DNA of 49,417 nucleotides from Aneurinibacillus sp. REN35. GTDB taxonomy: Bacteria > Bacillota > Bacilli > Aneurinibacillales > Aneurinibacillaceae. Shown piece by piece: positions 40,001 to 49,160 of this stretch; the stretch's first letter is position 1; each line of letters starts with the position of its first letter. The stretch is from NCBI RefSeq assembly GCF_041379945.2, contig NZ_JBFTXJ020000022.1:1-49417 (forward strand), written 5' to 3'. The notes under the pieces were generated by a model. The model had not been told where the DNA came from. It did no database searches and saw nothing but the letters and a program-made list of their open reading frames with translations. The translations under genes were made by a program, and so were the position numbers.

Positions 40001-40699
40001 GATATTCGCGAGGGTAAAGACCGTCGTGAGGTTGAGGTCCGTGGGGAAACGGAGAATAAGGTGTATCAAATCCCTTATGGCTCCCGCTTAAAAGTATCCG
40101 TGGGCAGCAAAATCGATATTGGTGAAGAGCTGACGGAAGGCTCCATCGATCCGAAAGAAATGCTCAAGATTCGTGGTATGCGCGGCGTTCAATACTATAT
40201 CCTGCAAGAGGTACAGAAAGTATACCGGATGCAGGGGGTAGAAATTAACGACAAGCACGTAGAGGTTATGATCCGCCAGATGCTGCGCAAAGTTCGTGTA
40301 GTTGACAGCGGCGATACCGATCTACTGCCAGGCGCGTATGTAGAAATTCATGAATTTGAGGAAGCGAACAAGAAAGTACTGTGGGATGGCAAGCAGCCTG
40401 CTGTGGCACGTCCGGTATTACTTGGTATTACAAAAGCATCTCTTGAGACAGATTCCTTCTTGTCTGCCGCTTCGTTCCAGGAGACGACACGTGTACTGAC
40501 GGATGCAGCAATTAAAGGCAAAGTCGACCGCTTGTTAGGTCTGAAGGAAAATGTTATTATAGGTAAGCTGGTGCCTGCAGGTACAGGTATGAACAGATAC
40601 CGCAACATCTCCTTGCAGCATGATTTGATGCCTGCTGAATCAGCGGTTGATGCGGTATTGTCAGAAGATCAACTTGAAGACGTTATGCTTGAAAAATAA
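37058..40699 (+). CDS. rpoC: RNA polymerase beta-prime subunit RpoC
   Basis: A 1213-residue catalytic subunit. The first zinc site is C60, C62, C75, C78, the magnesium-binding NADFDGD is at 447-453, and a second zinc site lies in CGTDKG ... [11 protein letters not shown]. The trigger loop and bridge helix regions are in place ([21 protein letters not shown]). The start is TTG 37058 after GGGAGGT, matching the B. subtilis [10 protein letters not shown] start. Confidence 0.98.
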   Translation: MLDVNNFEYMKIGLASPDKIRSWSYGEVKKPETINYRTLKPEKEGLFCEKIFGPQKDWECHCGKYKRVRYKGVVCDRCGVEVTRAKVRRERMGHIELAAPVSHIWYFKGIPSRMGLVLDMSPRSLEEVIYFASYVVVDPGETPLEKKQLLSEKEYRNYRDKYGASFTAAMGAEAIKRLLAEIDLDKEVDYLKEELKSAQGQRRNRVIKRLEVLEAFRNSGNNPDWMVLDVLPVIPPELRPMVQLDGGRFATSDLNDLYRRVINRNNRLKRLLDLGAPDIIVQNEKRMLQEAVDALIDNGRRGRPVTGPGNRPLKSLSHMLKGKQGRFRQNLLGKRVDYSGRSVIVVGPHLKMYQCGLPKEMALELFKPFVMKELVSKGLAHNIKSAKRKVERVHPEVWDVLEDVIKEHPVLLNRAPTLHRLGIQAFEPTLVEGRAIRLHPLVCTAYNADFDGDQMAVHVPLSAEAQAEARILMLAAQNILNPKDGKPVVTPSQDMVLGTYYLTMENKEAKGEGHIFSNTNQAIAAYASGHISLHARIAVPPKSLNKTSFTPEQREAPLMVTTVGKLIFNEIFPSELPYINEPTKANLQKNVPDTFFIFDKGVNVKEFLESVPEQEAVKKGYLGTIISECFRRFGTTETSVILDKIKANGFKYSTQAGITVAVADIQTPHEKQEILAGAEEQVQKVMQQYRRGLITENERYDRVISIWSKAKDDVTKVLMASLDKFNAINMMATSGARGNVSQITQLAGMRGLMANPSGRIIELPIKSNFREGLTVLEYFISTHGARKGLADTALRTADSGYLTRRLVDVAQDVIVREDDCGTDKGVKAGALRDGKEIIEELYDRIAGRYSFQTVRHPETGEIIVGRNELIDEDIADEIMAAGITEVNIRSVIGCRTQHGVCKKCYGRNLATGKKVDIGEAVGIIAAQSIGEPGTQLTMRTFHTGGVAGDDITQGLPRIQELFEARNPKGQAIITEIEGEVVDIREGKDRREVEVRGETENKVYQIPYGSRLKVSVGSKIDIGEELTEGSIDPKEMLKIRGMRGVQYYILQEVQKVYRMQGVEINDKHVEVMIRQMLRKVRVVDSGDTDLLPGAYVEIHEFEEANKKVLWDGKQPAVARPVLLGITKASLETDSFLSAASFQETTRVLTDAAIKGKVDRLLGLKENVIIGKLVPAGTGMNRYRNISLQHDLMPAESAVDAVLSEDQLEDVMLEK

Positions 40700-40713
40700 A
40701 TTAAACCAAATTA

Positions 40714-40742
40714 TTGACATGGCTTAACGCAAGTGATATGAT
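40714..40742 (+). promoter_or_regulatory. Strong SigA promoter of the rplGB-str operon
   Basis: TTGACA (40714-40719), 17 bases, TATGAT (40737-40742) with an extended -10 TGA. It starts 15 bases after the rpoC stop; no terminator separates them. Confidence 0.8.
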
Positions 40743-40780
40743 GTTTGAGTGTGCCTAATACTGCTTTGGAGGATATGAAA

Positions 40781-41029
40781 ATGTCTTATGAAAAAGTGGA
40801 AAAGGCCAGAGCAACTGTGATCGGTGTAAAGCAGACCATGCGTGCGATTGAATCCGGCCAACTAGCTGAAGTCATCGTCGCTAAAGATGCAGACAACCGA
40901 TTAACCGGCAAGGTTACTTCACTATGCCAAGATAAAGGTCTGCCTGTTCACTATGTTGATTCGATGCGCCGACTCGGCAAGGCATGCGGGATTGATGTAG
41001 GAGCTGCAGTGGTGGGTTTGAAAGTATAA
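40781..41029 (+). CDS. rplGB: L7Ae/L30e-family RNA-binding protein (YbxF, RplGB)
   Basis: An 82-residue member of the L7Ae/L30e/Gadd45 family, whose Bacillus paralogs YbxF and YlxQ bind kink-turn RNA. The fold is evident in GVKQTMRAIESGQLAEVIVAKDAD and VHYVDSMRRLGKACGIDVGAAVVG. ATG 40781 is eight bases after GGAGG; the ATG two codons earlier is too close. First gene of rplGB-rpsL-rpsG-fusA-tuf. A long hairpin follows it. Confidence 0.92.
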   Translation: MSYEKVEKARATVIGVKQTMRAIESGQLAEVIVAKDADNRLTGKVTSLCQDKGLPVHYVDSMRRLGKACGIDVGAAVVGLKV

Positions 41030-41046
41030 TACACGAATTAACTTAC

Positions 41047-41099
41047 GTTTTTGCGTATTCTCGGGATGCATCTTTATGATGTGTTCCGAGAGCAAAAAC
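41047..41099 (+). ncRNA. Long hairpin in the rplGB-rpsL intergenic region
   Basis: A two-part stem: GTTTTTGC / GCAAAAAC (41047-41054 with 41092-41099) and TCTCGGGATGCATC / GATGTGTTCCGAGA (41059-41072 with 41078-41091, only wobble differences), joined by a four-base bulge and capped by TTTAT. In total 22 paired positions. A run of T does not follow, so it is unlikely to be a simple terminator. A role in mRNA processing or ribosomal-protein feedback is possible. Confidence 0.6.
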
Positions 41100-41176
41100 T
41101 TTTCGTTTGCCTGCTGATGAACCACCAGGACCTGTGGTCTTAAATTGACGTGTAATATTGGAAGGAGGTGCGACGC

Positions 41177-41599
41177 ATGCCAACAATTAACCAGCTCGTA
41201 CGCAAAGGTCGCGAAAAGAAAGTTTACAAATCCAAGTCTCCAGCTCTCGGAAAAGGCTACAACAGCATGAAGAAAGAGCTTACGAACACGAACTCCCCGC
41301 AAAAGCGTGGTGTATGTACTCGTGTTGGTACGATGACTCCGAAAAAACCGAACTCCGCTTTGCGTAAATATGCTCGTGTACGTTTAACAAACGGCATCGA
41401 GGTTACTGCATATATTCCGGGTATCGGTCACAACCTGCAAGAACACAGTGTTGTTCTGATCCGCGGTGGTCGTGTGAAGGACTTACCAGGTGTACGCTAC
41501 AAAATCGTACGTGGTGCCCTGGATACAGCGGGTGTACAAAACCGCAACCAGTCCCGTTCTAAATACGGTACTAAACGTCCGAAAGCGCCTAAAGCTTAA
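41177..41599 (+). CDS. rpsL: 30S ribosomal protein S12
   Basis: A 140-residue decoding-centre protein. Conserved loops [11 protein letters not shown] and [17 protein letters not shown] carry the lysines that are mutated in streptomycin resistance, here wild type. The Asp in KDLPG is the usual methylthiolation site. ATG 41177 follows GGAAGGAGGTG. Confidence 0.98.
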   Translation: MPTINQLVRKGREKKVYKSKSPALGKGYNSMKKELTNTNSPQKRGVCTRVGTMTPKKPNSALRKYARVRLTNGIEVTAYIPGIGHNLQEHSVVLIRGGRVKDLPGVRYKIVRGALDTAGVQNRNQSRSKYGTKRPKAPKA

Positions 41600-41657
41600 T
41601 TTGCTTTAAGCGATGTAAGACATACGTAAAAACTTAAAGGCAAAGGAGGGGAAACGA

Positions 41658-42128
41658 ATGCCACGTAAAGGCCCAGTACCTCGTCGTGATGTATTACCTG
41701 ACCCGATTTATAATAGCAAATTAGTAACTCGCTTGATCAATCGTATGATGATTGATGGTAAGCGCGGAGTTTCTCAGCGCATCCTGTATGATGCTTTCAA
41801 TCTTGTTCAACAACGCACTGGCCGTGAAGCTATGGAAGTGTTTGAAGAAGCAATGAAAAACATCATGCCAGTTCTTGAAGTACGCGCTCGTCGCGTAGGT
41901 GGTGCAAACTACCAAGTTCCGGTTGAAGTTCGTCCGGAGCGCCGTACTACACTAGGACTTCGTTGGTTGGTAGAATACTCCCGCAAACGCGGTGAGAAAA
42001 CAATGGAAGAGCGCCTCGCAGGCGAAATCCTTGATGCAGCCAACAGCACTGGTGCAGCTGTTAAGAAACGTGAAGACACGCACAAAATGGCGGAAGCAAA
42101 CAAAGCATTTGCTCACTACCGCTGGTAG
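41658..42128 (+). CDS. rpsG: 30S ribosomal protein S7
   Basis: A 156-residue primary 16S rRNA-binding protein that nucleates the small-subunit head; in E. coli it also represses the str operon. The N-terminal [19 protein letters not shown] and the beta-hairpin [17 protein letters not shown] are intact, and the protein ends [14 protein letters not shown]-like as usual. AAAGGAGGGG lies upstream. Confidence 0.98.
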   Translation: MPRKGPVPRRDVLPDPIYNSKLVTRLINRMMIDGKRGVSQRILYDAFNLVQQRTGREAMEVFEEAMKNIMPVLEVRARRVGGANYQVPVEVRPERRTTLGLRWLVEYSRKRGEKTMEERLAGEILDAANSTGAAVKKREDTHKMAEANKAFAHYRW

Positions 42129-42132
42129 AATA

Positions 42133-42157
42133 CAAAGCGGATTTTTTGTCCGCTTTG
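42133..42157 (+). other. Hairpin between rpsG and fusA
   Basis: A perfect 9-bp stem CAAAGCGGA / TCCGCTTTG with loop TTTTTTG. The T run is in the loop, not after the stem, so it is more likely an mRNA-stability or processing hairpin than a terminator. Confidence 0.6.
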
Positions 42158-42198
42158 CTTTGCCAAATCTCTAATATGAGAAAGGGGCTAGTACTTGC

Positions 42199-44280
42199 AT
42201 GGGACGCGAATTCCCCTTAGCCAAGACTCGTAATATCGGTATCATGGCTCACATCGATGCCGGTAAAACGACGACAACTGAGCGCATTTTGTTCTACACA
42301 GGCCGTGTTCATAAAATTGGTGAAACACACGAAGGTGCTTCCCAAATGGACTGGATGGAGCAAGAACAAGAGCGCGGTATCACAATTACATCCGCTGCAA
42401 CAACGGCTCAATGGAAAGGCCACCGTGTTAACATCATCGACACACCGGGACACGTAGACTTCACAGTTGAAGTAGAACGTTCCCTGCGCGTTCTTGATGG
42501 TGCGGTAGGTGTTCTGGATGCACAATCCGGCGTAGAGCCACAAACGGAAACTGTATGGCGTCAAGCTACAACATACGGTGTACCTCGTATCGTGTTCATT
42601 AATAAAATGGACAAACTGGGTGCTGATTTCTTGTATTCTGTACGTACGCTTCATGAACGTTTGCAAGCAAATGCTCATCCGATCCAACTTCCGATCGGTG
42701 CAGAAGATAACTTCCGCGGCATCATTGATCTCGTTGAGAAGAAAACGTACATCTATACAAACGATCTTGGAACAGACATTGAGATTACAGAAGGCTTCCC
42801 TGCTGAATTTGCAGAGCAAGCTGAAGAACTTCGCGGTCAGCTGATCGAAGCGGTTGCTGATTTTGATGAAGAACTGATGATGAAGTACCTCGATGGCGAA
42901 GAAGTAACAATCGAAGAACTGAAAGCTGCAATTCGCAAAGCGACAATCAGCGTTAAGTTCTACCCTGTTACTTGTGGTTCCGCATTTAAAAACAAAGGTG
43001 TTCAGCCTATGCTGGATGCTGTTATCGATTATCTGCCGGCACCTGTTGACGTACCTGCAATCAAAGGTACGCTTCCAGATAGCGATGAGCAAGTAACGCG
43101 TGAGTCTAGTGATGAAGGTCCTTTCTCCGCGCTTGCATTCAAAATCATGACTGATCCTTATGTAGGGAAACTGACGTTCTTCCGTGTATACTCAGGTACG
43201 CTTGATTCCGGTTCTTACGTGCTGAACTCTACTAAAGGTAAGCGTGAGCGTATCGGCCGTATCCTGCAAATGCATGCGAACTCCCGTGAAGAGATCAAAA
43301 CGGTTTATTCCGGTGATATCGCTGCTGGCGTAGGTTTGAAAGATACAACCACAGGGGATACTCTCTGCGATGAGAAAAACCCTGTAATCCTTGAGTCTAT
43401 GGAGTTCCCTGAGCCGGTTATCCGTATTGCTATCGAGCCAAAAACAAAAGCCGACCAAGACAAAATGGGTATGGCGCTTGCAAAATTGGCCGATGAGGAT
43501 CCGACATTCAAAACATATACTGATGAAGAAACAGGACAAACGATCATCGCTGGTATGGGTGAGCTTCACCTTGACATCATCGTTGACCGTATGCGCCGTG
43601 AATTCAAAGTAGAAGCCAATGTTGGTGCGCCACAGGTTGCATTTAAAGAATCCTTCCGCCAGCCGGCGAAAGTTGAATCTAAATATGCAAAACAATCCGG
43701 TGGTAAAGGTCAATACGGTCACGTTGTGGTTGAATTTGAACCAGGCGAACCGGGTACTGGCTACATCTTCGAAAACAAAATTGTCGGTGGTGCGGTTCCT
43801 CGTGAATACATCCCTGCCGTTCAAGCTGGTATCGAAGAAGCTATGGCAAACGGCGTTCTTGCAGGATATCCAATCCTTGACTTGAAAGCACGTCTTGTTC
43901 ATGGTAGCTACCATGAGGTTGACTCTTCTGAGATGGCGTTTAAAATCGCCGCTTCTATGGCTTTGAAAGAAGCTGGTAAGAAGGCTAACCCTGCTATCCT
44001 TGAACCAATGATGAAAGTAGAAGTAACTGTACCGGAAGAATACATGGGCGACATCATGGGTGATATCAACTCTCGTCGTGGACGTATCGAAGGTATGGAA
44101 GCTCGCGGTAACGCACAAGTGGTTCGTGGATTCGTACCTCTTTCCGAAATGTTCGGTTATGCAACAAACCTGCGTTCCCGTACACAAGGACGCGGTACGT
44201 ACTCTATGCACTTCGATCATTATGAAGAAGTACCGAAGAGCATTGCTGAAGAGATCATTAAAAAAGCTAAAGGTCTGTAA
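42199..44280 (+). CDS. fusA: Translation elongation factor G
   Basis: A 693-residue translocation GTPase. G1 AHIDAGKT is at 17-24, G2 [10 protein letters not shown]3 DTPGHVDF (~82-89), G4 NKMD. Domains II-V are complete, ending in the EF-G IV segment and the C-terminal KAKGL. ATG 42199 has AAGGGGC upstream. Highly expressed codon choice, like rpsG and tuf. Confidence 0.98.
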   Translation: MGREFPLAKTRNIGIMAHIDAGKTTTTERILFYTGRVHKIGETHEGASQMDWMEQEQERGITITSAATTAQWKGHRVNIIDTPGHVDFTVEVERSLRVLDGAVGVLDAQSGVEPQTETVWRQATTYGVPRIVFINKMDKLGADFLYSVRTLHERLQANAHPIQLPIGAEDNFRGIIDLVEKKTYIYTNDLGTDIEITEGFPAEFAEQAEELRGQLIEAVADFDEELMMKYLDGEEVTIEELKAAIRKATISVKFYPVTCGSAFKNKGVQPMLDAVIDYLPAPVDVPAIKGTLPDSDEQVTRESSDEGPFSALAFKIMTDPYVGKLTFFRVYSGTLDSGSYVLNSTKGKRERIGRILQMHANSREEIKTVYSGDIAAGVGLKDTTTGDTLCDEKNPVILESMEFPEPVIRIAIEPKTKADQDKMGMALAKLADEDPTFKTYTDEETGQTIIAGMGELHLDIIVDRMRREFKVEANVGAPQVAFKESFRQPAKVESKYAKQSGGKGQYGHVVVEFEPGEPGTGYIFENKIVGGAVPREYIPAVQAGIEEAMANGVLAGYPILDLKARLVHGSYHEVDSSEMAFKIAASMALKEAGKKANPAILEPMMKVEVTVPEEYMGDIMGDINSRRGRIEGMEARGNAQVVRGFVPLSEMFGYATNLRSRTQGRGTYSMHFDHYEEVPKSIAEEIIKKAKGL

Positions 44281-44292
44281 TTTTTCAGCAAA

Positions 44293-44402
44293 ACCCCTTT
44301 ATTGTAATTAAAGAAAGGTTTACAATGTGTAAGGGGTACATAGCCTCGCGCATTTCAACCTTTCTTTATAAATACTTAACTTCTTAAAACCTTTAATTAA
44401 GG
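44293..44402 (+). ncRNA. Structured tuf leader with possible pseudoknot
   Basis: Stem A: ACCCCTT / AAGGGGT (44293-44299 with 44331-44337) extended by ATTGTAA / TTACAAT (44301-44307 with 44320-44326). The apical loop TTAAAGAAAGGT (44308-44319) is the complement of downstream AACCTTTCTTTA (44357-44368): the 12-nt segment 44309-44320 pairs perfectly with it. A third small pairing, CCTT / AAGG (44390-44393 with 44399-44402), covers the start of the tuf Shine-Dalgarno. The pairings are seen directly; function is inferred. Confidence 0.55.
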
Positions 44403-44416
44403 AGGCTTTTTTCCAC

Positions 44417-45607
44417 ATGGCTAAAGCTAAATTTGAGCGGAATAAACCGCACGTAAACATTGGTACAATTGGTCACGTTGACCACGGTAAAACAACTCTG
44501 ACTGCTGCAATCACTACAGTTCTTTCTCAAACTGGTGGCGCAACGGCTATGGACTACGGTTCAATCGATGCGGCTCCTGAAGAGCGTGAGCGCGGTATCA
44601 CAATCTCTACTGCACACGTTGAGTACGAAACTGAAAACCGTCACTATGCACACGTTGACTGCCCAGGACATGCTGACTACGTTAAAAACATGATCACTGG
44701 TGCTGCCCAAATGGACGGCGCGATCCTGGTAGTATCTGCTGCTGACGGCCCAATGCCACAAACTCGTGAGCACATCCTTCTGTCTCGCCAAGTAGGCGTT
44801 CCTTACATCGTTGTATTCATGAACAAATGTGACATGGTTGACGATGAAGAATTGCTTGAACTGGTTGAAATGGAAATTCGTGACCTTCTTTCTGAGTACG
44901 AATTCCCTGGCGATGACATCCCAGTTGTTAAAGGTTCTGCTAAAGAAGCTCTTGACAATCCAACTGGTGAGTGGGCTGAGCGTATTCTTGAGCTTATGGC
45001 TGCTGTTGATGACTACATCCCAACTCCAGAGCGTGCTGTTGACCAACCGTTCTTGATGCCTGTTGAGGACGTATTCTCTATCACTGGCCGTGGTACTGTT
45101 GCTACTGGTCGTGTAGAGCGCGGTATCGTTAAAGTTGGTGACCAAGTTGAAATCCTTGGTCTGACTGAAGAACCAAAAACTACAACTGTAACAGGTGTAG
45201 AAATGTTCCGTAAGCTTCTTGACCAAGCTCAAGCTGGTGACAACATTGGTGCGCTTCTGCGTGGTGTTGACCGTACAGATATCGAGCGTGGACAAGTACT
45301 TGCTAAGCCAGGTTCTGTAAAGCCACACACTACTTTCACAGCTCAAATCTATGTTCTTTCTAAAGAAGAGGGTGGACGTCACACTCCATTCTTCGCTAAC
45401 TACCGTCCTCAGTTTTACTTCCGTACAACTGACGTAACTGGTATCATCAAACTTCCAGAAGGCACTGAAATGGTTATGCCTGGCGATAACGTTGAGATCA
45501 CTGTTGAACTCATCAGCTCTATCGCTATGGAAGAAGGTACTCGCTTCGCTATCCGCGAAGGTGGACGTACTGTAGGCGCCGGTGCGGTTGCTACTATCAT
45601 TAAGTAA
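44417..45607 (+). CDS. tuf: Translation elongation factor Tu
   Basis: A 396-residue GTPase delivering aminoacyl-tRNA. G1 GHVDHGKT is at 19-26, G2 RGITI, G3 DCPGHADY (~81-88), G4 NKCD. Domains II and III are complete, ending [18 protein letters not shown] lies 12 bases upstream of the ATG. Last gene of the str operon; a terminator follows and no rpsJ is present downstream. Confidence 0.99.
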   Translation: MAKAKFERNKPHVNIGTIGHVDHGKTTLTAAITTVLSQTGGATAMDYGSIDAAPEERERGITISTAHVEYETENRHYAHVDCPGHADYVKNMITGAAQMDGAILVVSAADGPMPQTREHILLSRQVGVPYIVVFMNKCDMVDDEELLELVEMEIRDLLSEYEFPGDDIPVVKGSAKEALDNPTGEWAERILELMAAVDDYIPTPERAVDQPFLMPVEDVFSITGRGTVATGRVERGIVKVGDQVEILGLTEEPKTTTVTGVEMFRKLLDQAQAGDNIGALLRGVDRTDIERGQVLAKPGSVKPHTTFTAQIYVLSKEEGGRHTPFFANYRPQFYFRTTDVTGIIKLPEGTEMVMPGDNVEITVELISSIAMEEGTRFAIREGGRTVGAGAVATIIK

Positions 45608-45632
45608 TTTCTGCACATTGTGCATCTAAAAG

Positions 45633-45660
45633 GACTCGGTCTTCGGACCGGGTCTTTTTT
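45633..45660 (+). terminator. Terminator of tuf
   Basis: Stem GACTCGGTC / GACCGGGTC (45633-45641 with 45646-45654) with a TTCG tetraloop and six T. Confidence 0.95.
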
Positions 45661-45675
45661 GTGGCATAAGATACA

Positions 45676-45712
45676 AAACCCCCCTCTCGCTATTTTAGCA
45701 AGAGGGGGGTTT
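45676..45712 (-). terminator. Terminator of ftsW (possibly bidirectional)
   Basis: A 12-bp stem (AAACCCCCCTCT / AGAGGGGGGTTT, 45676-45687 with 45701-45712) plus inner GCTA / TAGC. Read on the minus strand it follows the ftsW stop within five bases and ends in TTTTG. Confidence 0.85.
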
Positions 45713-45716
45713 ATGC

Positions 45717-46901
45717 TTATACTTTACGCTGTTTTGTAGGAGAGACTGTACTGCTTTGATTTGTTCGTGTCCGACTGACTAGGTGTTCTACATTTTGTTT
45801 ATAATTCTCTCGTGAGATACTTAGGATAATCCCGATGCTAATCATGTTTAGCAGCAGTGAGGAACCGCCATAGCTGATAAAAGGCAGTGGAACACCTGTA
45901 ATCGGAATCAGCCCAGTAACACCACCAATGTTAATGAACGCCTGAATAAAAATCATGCTGACAACGCCAACGCCGACAAGCGTAGCGAACGTATCCTTTA
46001 CACGCAGTGTAATAATAAGGACGCGCCATAAGAAGAGCAGATAGACGAGCATGAAAATAGAAGCCCCGATAAAACCGAGCTCTTCTGCCATAATCGCAAA
46101 AATAAAGTCAGTCTGCACTTCAGGAAGGTAGAGATACTTCTCAATGCTTTTCCCAAAGCCGGCACCTGTAATACCGCCGTGTGCAAGTGCAAAATACGAA
46201 TGCGCTAATTGATAGCCAGTCCCCAAACCATCAAGACCGTCCGCCCAAGGATCGCCGACATTCTGTAGGCGGCTCCAGCGATATGGGGAAAGAAAAACAA
46301 ACAAAAAGCCTACAATTCCAGCTAGTATGCCAGGGAGAACCAAATGTTTAAGATTGGCTCCGCCGGCAATGATCACCGCAAGAGCTGTCATGCCAAGAAT
46401 AGCGGCTGAACCGAAATCGGGCTGAATAGCAATAATGCCACAGAACAATCCGACAATGACAAAAACGGGAATCAGCCCTTTTTTAACATCTCGGATATGT
46501 TCTCCTTTTTTAGAGATAAGTGCAGCCAGATAAATGATCACTGCAAGCTTTGCAAACTCGGCTGGTTGCAGGGAGCCAATCCCTAGATTAATCCAACTTC
46601 TTGCTCCGTTTCTTACAATACCAATCCCCGGAATCAGTACGGCTGCCAGCAGCAAGAAAACAAAAAAAGCAATGCCGACAAAATGCTTCTTATAAAAGGT
46701 ATAGGGAATATTCATCGTGAATAGCATGAAGATCAAGCCGATGATCGCCCACATTACCTGTTTTTTCATAAAGTAAGTGTCCGTACCGAATTTATCCAGG
46801 GAAAAAACAGAACTGGCACTGTAAACAATGACAATCCCAAAACCTACTAGAAAAAGAGTAAGAATAAGGATGGGAAAATCCGGTCTTCCTCTTGTTTTCA
46901 T
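45717..46901 (-). CDS. ftsW: FtsW/RodA/SpoVE family peptidoglycan glycosyltransferase
   Basis: A 394-residue SEDS-family polytopic membrane protein (about ten helices) that polymerises lipid II with a partner class B PBP. Family blocks are visible: NGARSWINLGIGSLQPAEFAKL, QPDFGSAAIL, GTGYQLAHSYFALAHGG, YLPEVQTDFIFAIMAEELGF and GVPLPFISYGGSS. These fit FtsW/SpoVE better than RodA, but the division versus sporulation role cannot be settled. GGAGGAG precedes the start. It is transcribed divergently from phoU and convergently to tuf. Confidence 0.9.
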   Translation of the reverse strand: MKTRGRPDFPILILTLFLVGFGIVIVYSASSVFSLDKFGTDTYFMKKQVMWAIIGLIFMLFTMNIPYTFYKKHFVGIAFFVFLLLAAVLIPGIGIVRNGARSWINLGIGSLQPAEFAKLAVIIYLAALISKKGEHIRDVKKGLIPVFVIVGLFCGIIAIQPDFGSAAILGMTALAVIIAGGANLKHLVLPGILAGIVGFLFVFLSPYRWSRLQNVGDPWADGLDGLGTGYQLAHSYFALAHGGITGAGFGKSIEKYLYLPEVQTDFIFAIMAEELGFIGASIFMLVYLLFLWRVLIITLRVKDTFATLVGVGVVSMIFIQAFINIGGVTGLIPITGVPLPFISYGGSSLLLNMISIGIILSISRENYKQNVEHLVSRTRTNQSSTVSPTKQRKV

Positions 46902-47046
46902 ATGCTCCTCCGGATATGTAGAATACTGATAAATGTATCAAACTTATTTTTATACTAGTAGTTTACTATACTCTGGCAAGGGAAACAGGGGTATTTTTTA
47001 CTTTATTTATGATGACAAAAAGTTCAGAATCCGAATTCATCCCACT

Positions 47047-47105
47047 TTAACAAAGTCTTAACTTGTTTTTAATGTTTATCTTTTAAGATTAAGAGATCAT
47101 ATAAA
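47047..47105 (+). promoter_or_regulatory. PhoP box and -10 of phoU
   Basis: TTAACA (47047), TTAACT (47058) and TTAATG (47069), with a weaker CTTTTA at 47080, all on an 11-base period and on the coding strand. A TATAAA -10 is at 47100-47105 and no -35 is seen. This is the typical layout of a PhoP-activated Bacillus promoter. The rest of the 224-base ftsW-phoU gap is AT-rich and presumably holds the ftsW promoter. Confidence 0.7.
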
Positions 47106-47125
47106 AGCAATTATGCTCTGGAAGG

Positions 47126-47785
47126 ATGGCGAGTGCCGGAATGCAGGAGAGCCAGTTAAATCAATTGACAAAAGAAGTGGCAGAGATGGCTACCATTGCC
47201 CGCTCCGGCTTTTTACAAGCGTGGAGAGCATTTTTGGAAGCAGATCTTGATATGGCAAGAGACGTCATTGTACGCGATGAAAAACTTAATGTATTAGCGG
47301 AGAAAATATTTAAAATGAGCTTACGACTCATTGCTCTACAAGCACCTGTGGCCACGGATTTACGTACTATAGGCTCATATTTGAAAATGGTGACTGATTT
47401 AGAGCGAATTGGGGACTTATCCGTTTCCATTGCTAAGGTTGTGGTTAGACTGAATGGGGCAGGTTATCATCTTTCATTGTTTGAGATGCCTCTGATGGTC
47501 GAGAGAGTAAAAGAGATGTTGGATGTATGTGTGCAAGCGATTGAGAGTGGCGATTTTCGCCGCTTAAGGCTACTCGATGAGATGGACGATGTGATCGATG
47601 GGTATTACAGTAAGTGCTTTGACTATATAGAGTGTAATATGGAAAGACAGCCAGAACTAATCAAAGAGGGTGTTCAATTGCTAAAAGTGCTTCAGTCATT
47701 GGAGCGGATTGGAGATCATGCAACCAACATTGGAGAATGGTCGCTGTACATGTCTACAGGAAATATTGCTGATCTGAATACGTAA
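47126..47785 (+). CDS. phoU: Phosphate signalling protein PhoU
   Basis: A 219-residue all-helical protein with two PhoU repeats. Metal/PhoR-contact motifs of the E(D)xxxD type occur in both halves: ATDLRTIGSYLKMVTDLERI near 72-91 and LQSLERIGDHATNIGE near 190-205. PhoU normally links the Pst transporter to the sensor kinase and limits phosphate uptake. Here it is not in the pst operon but alone, with its own PhoP box. The start is uncertain: ATG 47126 abuts a GGAAGG, and ATG 47141 is an in-frame alternative. Confidence 0.88.
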   Translation: MASAGMQESQLNQLTKEVAEMATIARSGFLQAWRAFLEADLDMARDVIVRDEKLNVLAEKIFKMSLRLIALQAPVATDLRTIGSYLKMVTDLERIGDLSVSIAKVVVRLNGAGYHLSLFEMPLMVERVKEMLDVCVQAIESGDFRRLRLLDEMDDVIDGYYSKCFDYIECNMERQPELIKEGVQLLKVLQSLERIGDHATNIGEWSLYMSTGNIADLNT

Positions 47786-47805
47786 AACGTATAACAAAAT
47801 AGCGC

Positions 47806-47849
47806 AAAATAAAGAGGCGATTGTTTATGAGCAGTCGCCTCTTTATTTT
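47806..47849. terminator. Bidirectional terminator between phoU and the glutaredoxin gene
   Basis: A perfect 15-bp stem (AAAATAAAGAGGCGA / TCGCCTCTTTATTTT, 47806-47820 with 47835-47849), A-rich on the left and T-rich on the right, serves both convergent genes. Confidence 0.9.
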
Positions 47850-47867
47850 TTATGAAGGTGTTTATAT

Positions 47868-48101
47868 TTAGTGTGCTTCCTGTAGAAGCTGATTTAATTC
47901 GGCAGGGTCAAATCCTTTGACAGCCTTACCATTGACTACGGTAACGGGAATTCCCATGATGCCGAATGCTTCCACTTCTTTTTGATATTCCTGATTGGAC
48001 AGGAGATCACGTACTTCAAAGGTATATCCTTTATCAGTTAAATAATTTTTGACCAATTCGCAGGTGCTGCATCCTGGTGCTGAATAAACAATGATCGACA
48101 T
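47868..48101 (-). CDS. Glutaredoxin-like (NrdH-type) small thiol oxidoreductase
   Basis: A 77-residue thioredoxin-fold protein with the redox pair CSTC at 11-14, the cis-proline region GIPVTVVNG (~50-58) and GFDPAEL near the end. It resembles NrdH-redoxins, which take electrons from thioredoxin reductase to ribonucleotide reductase or other targets; the partner is not in the window. AAGGAGGG precedes the start. Monocistronic. Confidence 0.85.
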   Translation of the reverse strand: MSIIVYSAPGCSTCELVKNYLTDKGYTFEVRDLLSNQEYQKEVEAFGIMGIPVTVVNGKAVKGFDPAELNQLLQEAH

Positions 48102-48420
48102 AGTATACCCTCCTTATTACATAGTATTACTTATTATTATATAGCAAATCGAGTGATATAAAAGAGGAGATGCTTTATTACTGTAAAGCTTTATTGTATA
48201 AATATTTATATAAATGAATAATAATATTATGAATATTATATTTTTATGGAATTTTATGCAAGTTAAGCAATGATAAAAACATTGGAATATATAGTTTTAA
48301 TAGGTTGATACCTGTGATATAGTGGAAATAACGTGGAATAAAAGATTTTTTTGTTATATTTTTTATGTATAAAATATGAATAAAATTTGGAGAAGAGGCA
48401 TTGGGAGGAGGGGTGTGACT
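48102..48420. other. Gene-free AT-rich intergenic region
   Basis: 319 bases between two divergent genes with no coding potential. On the minus strand an extended -10 (TGC-TATATA, about 48138-48146) could drive the glutaredoxin gene. On the plus strand an extended -10 (TGA-TATAGT, 48315-48323) could drive the YitT-like gene. Neither has a good -35. No repeat or RNA gene is recognised. Confidence 0.4.
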
Positions 48421-49080
48421 ATGTCATTTGTGAAGCAGATGAGTATGATATTTGGGGGATGTCTGTTGGTTGCGCTTGGTATTCAGGTTTTAACGGCTTC
48501 AGATTTGGTACTTGGCGGTACAGCAGGCATGAGTATTGTGCTGCATCATATTACAGGTTTGTCATTTGGGGCATTATTTTTTCTTATTAATCTTCCCTTT
48601 TACTTGTTATCTGTAAAACAACTTGGCATGAATTTTACGCTTAAAACATTTATGAGTGTAACGTTATTATCGATCCTATCCGATGGGATATCGTTTTTAC
48701 TTGATTTTAAAATTCCATACTCTGTTGTAGGTGCAGTATTAGGTGGATCTTTTATTGGCTTTGGCTTGATTTTACTTTTTCGGAGCAATTCGTCGCTGGG
48801 AGGCATTAATATTTTTGCTATGTTCCTCAGCAGACGATATGGTGTAAACCCAGGTAAGACAATTATGATTTCAGATATTAGTATTGTATGCTCCGCGCTT
48901 TTCGTATTTGGTTATATACAAATTTTATATTCGGTACTAGCTATCATTGTGATGAGTGCCGTACTGGGTCGTTACCATAAAACTTCACCGATCGAGAAGA
49001 ACAATAAGCATATTGCGGAGTTAGAAGAGAATTCAGCGGATGCAGTGCTTAACCGTTCGATGACATCCACACAGAATTAA
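48421..49080 (+). CDS. YitT family membrane protein, short form
   Basis: A 219-residue integral membrane protein with about five hydrophobic helices and the family repeat LVLGGTAGMSIVLHHITG (~29-46) echoed by SSLGGINIFAMFLSRRYG (~138-155). Function is not established for the family. Full-length YitT proteins usually carry a C-terminal DUF2179 domain. This one ends with a polar ~35-residue tail and lacks it. ATG 48421 follows GGAGGAGGGG; an in-frame ATG 15 codons upstream lacks a binding site. Confidence 0.82.
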   Translation: MSFVKQMSMIFGGCLLVALGIQVLTASDLVLGGTAGMSIVLHHITGLSFGALFFLINLPFYLLSVKQLGMNFTLKTFMSVTLLSILSDGISFLLDFKIPYSVVGAVLGGSFIGFGLILLFRSNSSLGGINIFAMFLSRRYGVNPGKTIMISDISIVCSALFVFGYIQILYSVLAIIVMSAVLGRYHKTSPIEKNNKHIAELEENSADAVLNRSMTSTQN

Positions 49081-49126
49081 TATATAGAATGTAGTAAGCT
49101 GCATAATTTGATACGTAGTTATAAGT

Positions 49127-49160
49127 AAAAAGTGCAGGGAGTCCCTCTGCGCTTTTTATT
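49127..49160 (+). terminator. Terminator of the YitT-like gene
   Basis: Stem AAAAAGTGCAG / CTGCGCTTTTT (49127-49137 with 49147-49157, one wobble), T-rich right arm. Confidence 0.75.

Noticed and set aside
39452-40069. Minus-strand open frame of 205 codons inside rpoC
   Set aside because: Antisense to a conserved rpoC region; no promoter or ribosome binding site.
41047-41140. Kink-turn for the L7Ae-like protein in the rplGB-rpsL spacer
   Set aside because: I looked for tandem GA/AG pairs beside the bulge and found none. A TGATGA box is present near 41113 without a partner CTGA, so the evidence is too weak.
42217-43092. Minus-strand open frame of 291 codons opposite the fusA start
   Set aside because: Cys- and Phe-rich shadow of fusA with no start signal.
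43192-45625. Large minus-strand open frames opposite fusA (342 codons) and tuf (354 codons)
   Set aside because: They lie fully antisense to highly expressed genes, have low-complexity Ser/Thr/Phe/Cys-rich translations, no ribosome binding sites and no family resemblance. They are by-products of the strong codon bias.
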